Positions 54,857-64,000 of a DNA stretch of 64,000 bases are shown piece by piece. A program made the translations under genes and the position numbers. The stretch is from Theobroma cacao (taxonomy: Eukaryota > Streptophyta > Magnoliopsida > Malvales > Malvaceae), in the NCBI RefSeq assembly GCF_000208745.1, contig NC_030853.1, forward strand, positions 2,030,390-2,094,389. Direction: 5' to 3'. The number at the start of each line of letters is the position of its first letter. Within the stretch, counting starts at the first letter, position 1. The notes beneath the pieces are model-generated. The model was not told where the DNA came from. It saw nothing but the letters and a program-made list of their open reading frames with translations, and did not search any database.

Positions 54857-56155
54857 CCTTGACTCAATGGCATTCCAGTATTGCAACTTTGTTGTTTTCA
54901 CTGCACCTTCACCATTTACGGCTTATCACCTTTTGTGATACCTCCTCTTCCTTCTCTAACAATGCCTCCTTCTCTTTCGACTAAAGTTCCAAAATGTTGT
55001 ATGTCTCGCTACCCACATTGACCTTGAACCTTTCTCCACCCGCTTCTAGTTCTTTATGCTCAGGAATGACCACTTTACTACGAATCTTCACCAGCGCGAA
55101 AGCATGGTCAAAACTCTCATACTTCTGAGTGCTTTTATATAAACCAATAGGCTCCCCTCAATACTCACCCACTCCTTTAAAAGTGTTCAAATGCCAAAGA
55201 TGAATTGGGATTTTGCTCAATCTAATCCATAAAACCACTAACCTTTCTCTTGGCGCAGTCACGTAAGAGACTAACTCTTCAAACCATACTTCGAATGAGT
55301 CCCAGTAATGATCTGGGAGTGCTTCCATTTCTTCCCATTCTTCAAAAGTCACTGCAACATTTAACCCTTTTACTATCCGCACCCAAACACCAATTCCTTC
55401 TTTGAAGAGATCCAGTTGGATCACTCCACATGCAACCTTTGCTATGAGACGTCCCACAGTATTGCTCTTAAGCCATTCCACGTCCTCATGTAGAATGTTA
55501 GTTCTAGCCAACACTATTTTCTCACCTAACTTCTTATGCCCATTCGTACTCCCTTTTCCAACTTCATTCCTCCTCACCTGTTGTGCATCGACGCCTACCT
55601 TCTTTTTGTCCCACCTTGCTCATCCCTACCTCCTTTTTCGCCACTTTCACTTTCCCTACTACTTGCCTGTTCTTCACAGCCTCGCCTGTAACCACCTCTT
55701 TAAAAGATCTATAAGCCCTCTCATTACTCTTGAAGATAACTATCCCTTTCATCTCCTCTATTTTCTTTTCTGTCTCTCTCTTAGCCACATCTCTCACCAA
55801 CCCAACTCCTCTTACTGTAATTCTCCTACCATCCATCCATCCATTGATGATTCCCCCACTTTAATGCTTTCTCCATCTCATATTTTTCTCTATACCTGAT
55901 AAACGCGTAGTTGGCCACTTTACCTCTATCTTGAGCACATTTCCTTAGTATAAATACGTCCACTACCCTCCCTCCCGTACTCCTCAATTGCTCCTTTAAT
56001 CGCTGTCCACAATAATTTCTTACTAGGATTATCGACAAACACTGAATGAAGATATCTAACCACCGCCTACCATTCTTTCCTCCGTTGGTCGAACCTCTCT
56101 CACCCCTGGTTGAACCTTTTTCCTCTAAGATATTTACATTTCTAACCAATAACAT
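54857..56155 (-). pseudogene. LINE ORF1 (RRM and DUF4283-like), N-terminal half
   Basis: On the minus strand an RRM-like domain lies at about 56,060-55,830 (VVDVFILRKCAQDRGKVAN followed by YAFIRYREKYEMEKAL). A basic, low-complexity stretch follows (55,836-55,564), then at 55,577-55,158 a DUF4283-like part with LARTNILHEDVEWLKSNTV, VTFEEWEEMEALPDHYWDSF and LWIRLSKIPIHLWHLNTFK. It continues to about 54,930 with KYESFDHAFALVKIRSKVVI. This order is characteristic of the ORF1 proteins of plant L1-type elements, which bind the element RNA. Frames change several times, so it is dead. No endonuclease or RT part was found. Confidence 0.75.
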
Positions 56156-56159
56156 TTAA

Positions 56160-56577
56160 GTTAGCTTCCTTGAACGACTCACCATCATTAACATTTCTAT
56201 AGCATTACAATTCCCTTACTCAAGAACTTTTGGCCACCCCGATCTTCTTACTTTATGTGAATCTTCCATACATTTCCATCATAAGATATGGCCAGAAGCT
56301 TGTTAATTTAAATTTCTTAACTGCTTGAATTCACATAAAAACATGAATGTTAAATAGCAAACTCTTAACTACTGTTCTTCCTTTTATTGTTTTCAATTAT
56401 ATAATTTTTATTTTGTTCCATACTTTGTTTCAAGAATTAATTATAATAGTAATAACTAAAAATACCAATCAAACGAAGTTTAAATAATTATAAGTTCTTG
56501 GGCAGCTTTAAGGTGATTAAATTCATATTATTTGCCTAGCCACTGATCAGAAGAGACAACATTTGTAAAAGAAAAAA
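56160..56577. other. Intergenic DNA, no feature recognised
   Basis: AT-rich sequence between the LINE and the MITE. Nothing supportable seen. Confidence 0.4.
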
Positions 56578-57022
56578 AAAGACATAATATCTAAAAAAAT
56601 CCTTAAATTATTTAGCAAAACTTAAATAAGTCATTAGTCTTTTATTACTTTTAATCAAGTTGTTATATTTTTATTTTGAAACAAATAAGTCTTTATAACT
56701 CATGGTTGACAAACTGTTATTAGTTAAAAGACAACTTGTCATTCTATACCACGTGACAGTGATGTAATATACTGACATGTTATAATCGATGATATGTTAT
56801 GTTAATGTGATATGATGATTTGATCATACGATATTTTCACCTTCTATGTCAATGCCACATCAACATTATGTCAACGTGGCATAAATGATATTTTGATTAT
56901 TGACAATTAGCAATTATTAGTAATAAAGGCTTATTTGACTTCAAATAAAAAATTAATTAAATGTAATAAAAAATAAAGATTTATTTAAAAAAATTTTAAA
57001 TAATTTAGACACTTTTTCCAAA
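56578..57022. mobile_element. MITE with long terminal inverted repeats
   Basis: The left end (TAAATTATTTAGCAAAACTT, then AAATAAGTC, then TTTTATTACTTTTAAT) pairs with the reverse complement of the right end (TAAATTATTTAAAATTTTTT, then AAATAAATC, then TTTTATTACATTTAAT). The inverted similarity extends more than 100 bp inward and includes CTTTATTACT-like and TTGACAA segments. The middle carries ACGTGACAGTGATGTAATAT and CAACGTGGCATAAATG. Total length is about 445 bp with no coding capacity. The long TIRs suggest a Mutator-type MITE. Confidence 0.65.
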
Positions 57023-58274
57023 AAAAATTTATTAATTCACCTTTTAACACCTTCAAGCAAAGAATTCAATTCCCTAAAGGTTAGAGAATCTCTCTTATGC
57101 TTTTTTCTTTTTTCTTTTCTTTTTTGAATTCCTTCTCTTTATTCTAAAAGACTTGCATCATTGATGATGAAGAATGTGGATAATTTCACTCCTATACTAC
57201 TTATAATTTCACTTCCACATGCATCTTCAGTCCTCAATGGTCAAATTGAATGTATAAACTTTAATTATTAAGGCATTGGCCTTGGCCATTTCAGTGTTTC
57301 TTTTTTTTTTCCCCTACTCAAAGAAAGATATATCATTTTCTAAAGGTGCATGCATGGCCATATGTATGGTTAAATATATTTATGTATCATGCATGCATGC
57401 TATTTATTTTTTGAGAGTAAACAAAGAACGACTTTAAATCTGAAATAAAAAATGAAAGAAAGAAAACAGAACTACTTGCATCCATTTAACATATAATTCT
57501 GATCATTCAACTCTCCCAGGAAATATTTAGACTAAGTAAGCTCTGATAAAGAAGATGTAAGATCATACGATTTCCAATTATCTACTTCTTTTTACTATGT
57601 TTCTTACAGCAAAATTCCATGAGTTTTCCATAGACTCTATTATGAAAAAATTTAACATCAATTTTCTTAATTCTTCTTAATTTGCAGGTTTTAAGGGGAG
57701 ATTAGCACTGGAAGATAATCAACAAATTACTTGAGACTGATTGAAAGCAAGGGACTTCTGAGGGTATTTGCATTTGAAGTTGGTAGGCAGATACCACGTC
57801 TTCTTTATTTATTTACTTATTTATACTCATGCCTACTGCCGTTTTCTTTGAATGAGACTTGAAACTTCACTTTCTCCTTTGAACTAAATTAAAGTTTAAA
57901 CTCCCAAATGTCCCTTCTCCTTTGTCATCATTGACTTCAACAAAAACTAAAATGACTAGGGAGAAAAGCTGAAACAAGATATTTTGGGGGTTTTCTCTGC
58001 AAATTTTTTAGGTCCAATTTGCCTAAGAACTACTAACTTTAATTTGTTCAAAGGAAGAAGTTGTACAGGTTTTGATTTAAGGTAGGGAAAAAAGAGTAAT
58101 ATCTATGAGGGGTATAGCCTATCAATATAACTAAGCTTTTACATTGTTGCTTTACATCTTATTTTCATATCCTCAATTGTTTTCTTACTGATATAAGCTC
58201 TGACTCGAGTCTTTTTCCCTTCTTTTCCCCTTTGTATCCCGGAGGAATATACTGCAGCTACATAGATCATAAAT
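57023..58274 (+). other. Upstream region of the DUF247 gene
   Basis: No gene seen. It includes CATGCATGCATGC at about 57,390 (an RY-type motif run) and CT-rich tracts near 57,100. A possible 5' UTR intron end lies at TTTGCAG/GTTTTAAGG near 57,688. The transcription start cannot be placed from sequence. Confidence 0.35.
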
Positions 58275-59549
58275 ATGGCACAGGGTGGGAGAGATGACAC
58301 TGTGATTGATGTTGAATCATTGGCATCTTCCATGGAGAAACTACTTACTTTATCACCTGACAGTTGTATCTTTAGAACACCAAGCATACTCGCTAGGCAC
58401 AAACCAGAAGCATATATCCCCAATTGTTTTTCCTTTGGGCCTTTTCACCATGATAAAGCAGACTTGAAAGTCACAGAGACAATCAAACTGAAGTATTTAC
58501 GAGGCGTCCTCTCCAGATCAGATGATCGAAAGACAAAGTTAAGGGAATGCCTTGGTTCCATTCAGGAGGTTGAGGGAAAGGCTCGAGACTGTTATGCAGG
58601 GAAGATTGATCAGTTTGTGGCAGAAAATTTTGTACAAATGTTGGTGCTTGATGGTTGCTTCATCATTGAGCTACTTCGCAAGGATGCTGATGTGGTGCCT
58701 AGAGAGGATGATGACCCAATTTTTTCAATGTCTTGCATGCTCCAATTTCTTCATCATGACTTGATTTTGCTAGAAAACCAGATACCTTGGTTTGTACTGG
58801 AGCTTTTGTTCAACAAAACCAAGACCCCTTCGGAAACCAAGCCCCTGGTTGAACTTGCCCTTCATTTTTTGGGCAGCATGTTCTCATATCATAGTCCTTT
58901 ACGCACTGACCTCTTTGTGAATCAAAAGGTCAAGCATATCCTTGATCTGCTAAGGTTATTTTTGGTTTTGCCATCTGAAGAAGTAAAACACTACGAAAGG
59001 GAACGACGGTTAAATCAACAAGACTTGGGGTGGCAGCCAATCCCTTCTGCCACTAGACTTAAAGAAGCCGGGGTAAAGTTTGTAAGAGTCACAGCTGGTA
59101 GCATTTTGGATATAAAGTTTAGGCATGGTGTTTTTGAAATCCCGTCTTTGCTCATTCAAGAGACGACGGAAACCATCTTTCGAAACCTCATCAGCTACGA
59201 GCAATGTTTACCGAATTGTAGACCCATTTTCACTTCCTACGCCAAGATCATGGACAATCTCATCGACACCACCAATGACTTGGAAACGTTATGCAAGAAG
59301 GAAATTCTCGATAACTGGTTGAGCCCTGAGGATGCAGCACATTGTTTTAACAAGCTTTACAATGACACTTACGTGAAAGAGTTCTATTATTGTAAACTCT
59401 GCGATGAGCTAAATCAGTATTGCCAACAACGGTGGCCCAAATGGCGTGCTGCTTATGTGCACAACTACTTCACCAGGCCATGGGCTCTGGCTGCTCAAAT
59501 TTATGCCATCATCATGTTTGTGCTTACCTTCTGGCAAACCTTGAAATAG
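58275..59549 (+). CDS. DUF247 / UPF0481 protein
   Basis: This 424-residue single-exon frame has no internal stop and matches the plant DUF247 family (At3g47200-like UPF0481), usually 400-550 aa. Family landmarks are IFRTPSILARHKPEAYIPN (32-50), SFGPFHHD (53-60), MLVLDGCFIIELL (122-134), HHDLILLENQIPWFVLELLF (160-179), SATRLKEAGVKF (258-269) and FEIPSLLIQETTETIFRNL (287-305). The C-terminal tail has the usual WP-WRA--VHNYF-RPW, and a single hydrophobic segment at about 404-420 suggests a membrane anchor with the bulk outside the lipid. The biochemical function is unknown. In grasses, DUF247 genes are tied to self-incompatibility loci. The start at 58,275 is chosen because it is the first ATG in frame and the family domain begins soon after it. 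Transposons crowd both sides, but the gene itself looks intact and probably functional. Confidence 0.92.
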   Translation: MAQGGRDDTVIDVESLASSMEKLLTLSPDSCIFRTPSILARHKPEAYIPNCFSFGPFHHDKADLKVTETIKLKYLRGVLSRSDDRKTKLRECLGSIQEVEGKARDCYAGKIDQFVAENFVQMLVLDGCFIIELLRKDADVVPREDDDPIFSMSCMLQFLHHDLILLENQIPWFVLELLFNKTKTPSETKPLVELALHFLGSMFSYHSPLRTDLFVNQKVKHILDLLRLFLVLPSEEVKHYERERRLNQQDLGWQPIPSATRLKEAGVKFVRVTAGSILDIKFRHGVFEIPSLLIQETTETIFRNLISYEQCLPNCRPIFTSYAKIMDNLIDTTNDLETLCKKEILDNWLSPEDAAHCFNKLYNDTYVKEFYYCKLCDELNQYCQQRWPKWRAAYVHNYFTRPWALAAQIYAIIMFVLTFWQTLK

Positions 59550-59695
59550 GATTGATATTGTCTCTCTAGGCCATTTCCTGTGTGTGGTTGATCCAAAACA
59601 TAATAGAACGAGTGCGCTCCATCTTTAATTTTGATAAGCGATTTCTATGTTTGCTGTGTAAAACTATTTCTATTTCAAGGTTTTTTTCTCAATCA

Positions 59696-59701
59696 AATAA
59701 A
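59696..59701 (+). terminator. Polyadenylation signal of the DUF247 gene
   Basis: AATAAA lies 147 bp past the stop codon, after a T-rich stretch, which suits a plant 3' UTR. The candidate 5' LTR of copia-3 starts only 33 bp further on. Confidence 0.55.
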
Positions 59702-59733
59702 ATTTTATTAAGTATTCATAATTTATATGCAAT

Positions 59734-60331
59734 TGTTGCATTTAAATGTGGTGAGTTCACATGGCACGTAACTTTATTAATTATTTGTGGATAATTAATA
59801 AATATTTAATTAATTAATATTAGATATTATTCTGATATTTCTTAATTAAATAATTAAAAAAATTTTGAGATAGGATATAAATTTAAATTTAATTTTTTAA
59901 AATTTAAATAAGAATTATCTATTCATTATATTTAAATTTAATTTGTTTAAATTTAAATAAAAACTAATTACATTTAAATTTAATTTATTTAAATTTAAAA
60001 GTAATATCCGATCTCTATATTCCTAACACGTTTATAAATAGTAAACAAATATACTAATTTTTCACACAAGAAAGAGTGAACGTGAGTTGTTCCATAAGTT
60101 AAAAAAATCAAAACCTCTTTTCTTTTCTTTCTTTCTCTTCGTTCTTGAGGTACCATCAATAGCCAAAAGGTTTTGAAAAATGTAATTCATTGTGCAGGAC
60201 TCTAGTAGCCGCTTCATAATAATAAGAGTGAAGAGATCATTGTATGCACGAAGAAGGATTTGTAAGGCAAGCTTCTTCAATCAGAAAGAGAGTGGAATAT
60301 GTATATAAAAAAGTAGACCCACCTCCCAACA
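59734..60331 (+). repeat. Probable 5' LTR of copia-3
   Basis: AT-rich with repeated AATTTAAATTTAATTT tracts near 59,890-60,000 and a TATA-like GTATATAAAA near 60,301. The end is fixed by the primer-binding site, the start is not. Confidence 0.5.
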
Positions 60332-60332
60332 A

Positions 60333-60344
60333 TGGTATTAGAGT
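60333..60344 (+). promoter_or_regulatory. Primer-binding site of copia-3
   Basis: TGGTATTAGAGT differs from the common TGGTATCAGAGC at two positions and lies one base beyond the LTR end. Confidence 0.75.
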
Positions 60345-60609
60345 AAGTTTTGGCTTACTTTTATCCCTTTAATTTGTGTATATTTTGAAAGCATATTTTG
60401 ATCATGATCTTATTTAACTTAAATTACCAGTATATGACTTTTTATGTATAAATCTGTAATAGATATGTTCTATTTTTTATTAGCTTTCTCATGATGTATT
60501 ATATATCATCAAAAATAATATTGCAAATTTATTTTTGTTGAAACTAATATGAGGAAGGAGTAGGCTTTAATCCAGTACAAATAGATGCATTGGTCTAAGG
60601 TCACGTGGA

Positions 60610-60750
60610 GCCTTATGGATGGCAGCAAAACAGAAAAAAAAAAAAGGTAAAGAAAGTGCAACTAGCAGGATTCGAACCTATACTAACAAAATCATTACGA
60701 CTTAAAAAAAATATTTTTTAACCACTACACCAAGAAAACATTCTTAATAT
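60610..60750 (-). mobile_element. tRNA-derived SINE-like insertion in the copia-3 leader
   Basis: On the minus strand TTGGTGTAGTGGTTAA fits a Pol III A box and AGGTTCGAATCCTG fits a B box. They are about 45 bp apart, close to tRNA spacing. The element ends in a T run, seen as an A run on the plus strand at about 60,632-60,643. The tract between the boxes is A/T-rich and does not fold into a tRNA, so this is a SINE or a tRNA relic, not a tRNA gene. Confidence 0.5.
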
Positions 60751-61924
60751 GAGAGTGCGGCAACCAATAAAGACCAAAGCCCGAACACAGCCATAAAGGG
60801 CTTGATGTGGTAGCCACATGAAGCCAATGGATATACTTTTCAAAATTACATTCTTACCCCAAAAGTTTTTATTTTTACAAAATGACCCCTTAAAATATTT
60901 TTTGGTAATTACAATTTGACAAAAATGCAGAATATTATTTATGTTTTTGGCATGCTAATATTTTATTAAATTCACATACGTTATAAATTTAGTTAATTAA
61001 TATGTTAATTAACCACTTTTTTTTTTTTTTGCTTATATGTTGTATATTAGACATTATTTTTTTCTAAAACATATATGGTTTGAGTGAACATAGCAAATTT
61101 TTTTTACTCTATTATTTTACATATGTTTTTTTTTCCTCTGCTATTTTACATATGTTGTAAAATTTTATATACCATATAAGTATATTTTATATGATTTTAC
61201 TTATTTGTTAGTTAAAATTTATAAAATGTGTTACGTAATTATTTTGTTTATTTGTTAAGTAAAATTGTATGCAAATAGACAGTATAGTGATTATATGTCT
61301 CAGTAGTTTTGTCAAAGGAGACTGGGTTTTAAGAGTGACCATTTGTGACTCTCCAACCTTTCCTGAAAATTACTACAAAAACAAGGGTGCTTTGTCAAGA
61401 AGACTATTATAGTCTTTCCTGGGAGCATATGAAAATATGATCTACTTAATGCCACTTTGGTGTGTATAATATTTATATGGAAGTTTTTGATCATCCAAAA
61501 TAATAAATATGTATAAGCAAGCACAACATCCCCATTTTTGTGTAGATTGATGCAGTAGATTCCTTATGATGTAATTTATTTTAGGTTTGTATTAATTATT
61601 GAGGCCATGTAAAGGGATGTAATTTTGCAGTTACTTTACTCATAATATTATTTTGGATATGGGCACCTATAAAATCAATAAGGTTCTTTAGTAAAACTCA
61701 CTATATTATGTGGTAAGTAGGAGTTATTCCCATAATCTAAAGTTAAATTAGATTAAACATTTTAATTGATGCTTATACTATTGGTGATGATTACTAGCAT
61801 GCATGCAAAATTTTCGAACTAGTAATATAAGTAAAAATTAAATATGTCTAATCTTAATTGATTAGAAAATTATATATGTACCTAATTAAATCTTATGCAA
61901 TGATATAATGATATGGCTTTAAAA
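60751..61924 (+). other. Leader region of copia-3, no gene recognised
   Basis: Very AT-rich, with repeated TTTTACATATGTTGTA-like words near 61,120-61,160. No coding signal seen. Confidence 0.4.
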
Positions 61925-64000
61925 TGAATTATTACTGATTTGACCAAAGGTGCCAAACTTGATGGCAAAAACTATGATATCTAGCATAAAAAGGTTCAAT
62001 ATCTTCCCAATGAGTAAGAATTGCTCAATCATTTTACCAAAGAGATGAACCCACCTGACGCTGAAAACACTACCCAACATCACCGTGACCAAGAGGCCTA
62101 TGACACGTGGTATAAGAGATACAGTAGTGTGCTCTTTGACATGTTAAGTTGCATGCACGATGGTCTCATTAGGGAGTTCAAGAACTTCCCAACTACTAAG
62201 CAGTTGTGGGAACAACTGAAATTCAAATATGGTAAAACCATAACTACGAGGTTTTGTGCCTTTGACACTTAGGTTTAATCAATATGTGATGGACTCCAAG
62301 CACAGTATGGCTGAACACTTAAGGACTGTGTCAACCATGATAAAAGAGATGAAAGCAATTGGTTATGATCTCACAGATGTGCAGTAGATCTTAGTTGTCA
62401 TCAGGTCACTCCCTGAGTCCTCATGGGATCATGTTAAACTTGTATTTACACACAATTAAGGGATAAAGACTTTTGATAACATTTCTCGCCATCTAGAGCT
62501 TAAGGCTGAGCATAGAGAAGTTATCCACAACACTGCCTTGATAGCTTAAGTTGGAAATCGCAAAAGATATGTTCCCTAATGAAAAAGACAACAAAATAAT
62601 GGAAAGATTGGAAATCTAAGACCCAAAAGTGATGGAGTCAGCAAGCGCCAAAGAGGCAAGAGTGGTAGGAAGAAGGATAAGTCTAAGTTGAAATGCTTTA
62701 ACTATGGTAAGAAGGGATATATTTTGCTCAGGAGTGCACTAAGCCTACGAAGGTTTGTCCTCTAAACTACTTTAGAATTTTTATATGTTCTCATGTGTTT
62801 ATAACTCATTCTCTCCTTGGTTAGATTATAGATACAAAAGCAACCAAGCACATAACCTGCAACCATGCAAGATATGTAGATTACCATCGTTTACTAACGA
62901 GTAAACACTTTTATCATGATGAGGAATGGAGAACAGGAAGAGCTCCTAGGAGTAGAAACTTACCAACTCACAGTGACAATGGGTAAAAATGGCTCCTACA
63001 TGATGTGCTTCATACTCCGCTCGTACGATGTAATCTACTTTCAGTTTTAACATTGATGATTTTAGGATTTAATTTTGCTTTCGAGAATTATAAGTTGTCT
63101 TTTTTTTTTTTTTGAAAACACGTTTTTGGTCATGATTATTTTAAAAACAGTTTGATTATGTTAGATTTGGATTCTAATAATGATGTTGCTTTTGTTTCAA
63201 ATTCTTCTTTTGATGTTATAAATGATTCTATGAAATGGCATGCTAGATCAAGACATATTGGGCAAAATAGAATGTCCAGATTGGCTAGAGAAAGGTTATT
63301 GGGCTCACTCATCAAAGTTAAACTTCCTAAATGTGAGCCATATCTTGTTGGTAAGTCTAGTAGAAACCCTTTTGGGAAGGTAAAAAGGGCCACCCATCTT
63401 CTAGAACTTGTCCATTCAGACATTTGTGGGCCTATGAATGTAAAGGCACACAACAATGCATCCTATTTCATTACATTCATAGATGATTACTCACGATATG
63501 GATTCATATTTCTGTTGTCTCACCATTCTAAACCTTTGAATTGTTTCAAACGCTTTATGGCAGATGTTGAGAATTAGAAAAAAAGGAAACTTAAGGTTTA
63601 AGGTTTTTCGCACTGATAGACGTCATGAATTCCTATCTAATCAGTTTAAAGAATTATGTGAGGAAAAGGGAATCCATCAACAATTAACGATATCTAGAAC
63701 TTTGTAACAAAACGGTGTTACAAGGAAAAAAAATCATACCTTGGTAGACATGGTTAGATCAATGATGGCACAAGCCAACCTTCCAATAAGTTTTTGAAGG
63801 GATGCCCTTTTGACCGCAACATACATCCTTAATCGTGTGTTTTCAAAATATGTTCCCACAATTCTATATGAGTTATGGAATGAAAGTAAACCTAATTTAG
63901 AAGGCTTACGTCCTTGGGGATCAGTAGGGTATGTACATCACTCATCTCATAAGTATGGGAAACTTGGCCCTAAAGCTAATAAGTGTGTATTTATTAAATA
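61925..64000 (+). pseudogene. copia-3 Gag-Pol polyprotein, decayed and cut by the window end
   Basis: Gag is visible from about 61,930 (LTKGAKLDGKNYDI) through 62,021-62,272 (EAYDTWYKRYSSVLFDMLSC, FPTTKQLWEQLKFKYG). A basic stretch with a zinc-knuckle trace is near 62,690. The protease at about 62,825 reads IIDTKATKHIT, with DTK in place of the usual DSG/DTG. The pre-integrase and integrase part at 63,152-63,577 has WHARSRHIGQNRMSRLARER, LELVHSDICGPMNV and FIDDYSRYGFIFLL. Integrase continues in broken frames to the end (TDRRHEF, SGSVGYVHH-like regions). Many stops show that the copy is inactive. Confidence 0.85.

Larger units (their letters stand above)
59734..64000 (+). mobile_element. Ty1/copia element, 5' part (copia-3), continues past the window
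   Basis: A probable 5' LTR (59,734-60,331) ends CCTCCCAACA. It is followed at once by TGGTATTAGAG, a variant of the TGGTATCAGAG primer-binding site, at 60,333. A long AT-rich leader leads to gag at about 61,925 and pol up to the window edge. The LTR start is inferred from a TGTTG at 59,734; the matching 3' LTR is outside the window. Confidence 0.75.

Noticed and set aside
55402..55899. 165-codon plus-strand frame
   Set aside because: It is antisense to LINE ORF1, whose minus-strand reading has recognisable RRM and DUF4283-like motifs.
60660..60740. tRNA gene on the minus strand
   Set aside because: A and B box words are present, but the arms do not pair and the anticodon region is an A/T run. 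SINE-like instead.

Overview
The window is nuclear DNA of a flowering plant, most likely a woody eudicot. It is AT-rich, has GT-AG introns, and is packed with plant Mutator-like (MULE), Ty1/copia, Ty3/gypsy and LINE sequences. Two host genes are recognisable. One is a broken 5' part of the mitochondrial processing peptidase alpha subunit (exon 1 at 13,543, split by a copia element). The other is a complete DUF247/UPF0481 gene at 58,275-59,549, the only intact-looking gene. Nearly everything else is transposon or transposon debris. Assembly gaps lie at 14,085-14,372 and 35,055-35,100.

Layout. 1-9,870: right-hand part of a very old MULE (MULE-A) with a decayed mudrA transposase on the minus strand, degenerate short-motif arrays, and two F-box gene fragments. 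9,870-13,540: quiet DNA with truncated LINE tails. 13,543-21,215: the MPP-alpha pseudogene, with an AT-rich MITE-like block in intron 1 and a complete minus-strand copia element (15,582-21,017, TSD GATGG) inside an exon. 23,160-25,170: LINE relics. 25,174-36,552: a second, much better preserved MULE (MULE-B) of about 11.4 kb with imperfect terminal inverted repeats. 36,553-56,160: a LINE ORF1 on the minus strand split by a 14.6-kb gypsy element (38,412-53,048, TSD TTTTC), which is itself split in its integrase by a plus-strand SIRE-like copia element (39,505-48,891) carrying an extra ORF; a solo-LTR-like block also sits in the LINE. 56,578-57,022: a MITE. 58,275-59,549: DUF247. 59,734 to the end: the 5' half of a third copia element, with a SINE in its leader.

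The most interesting object is MULE-B. It carries two convergent genes: a plus-strand DUF1985-Ulp1 (C48 protease) fusion gene of about ten exons, and a minus-strand mudrA transposase. Its introns, the space between the genes and both subterminal regions hold at least six arrays of short repeats. The arrays differ in sequence but share a GTGTCAC core, mostly at exact 31-bp spacing on the plus strand internally and inverted near the ends. MULE-A has the same layout with a variant core, GTGTAAC. A DUF1985 gene together with clustered element-specific motifs in non-coding DNA resembles the VANC/motif anti-silencing systems of Arabidopsis VANDAL MULEs, and is proposed here as a candidate trans-factor/cis-array system. 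Both genes now carry stops, most explained by C:G to T:A changes, so this copy is probably dead while still recording the architecture.
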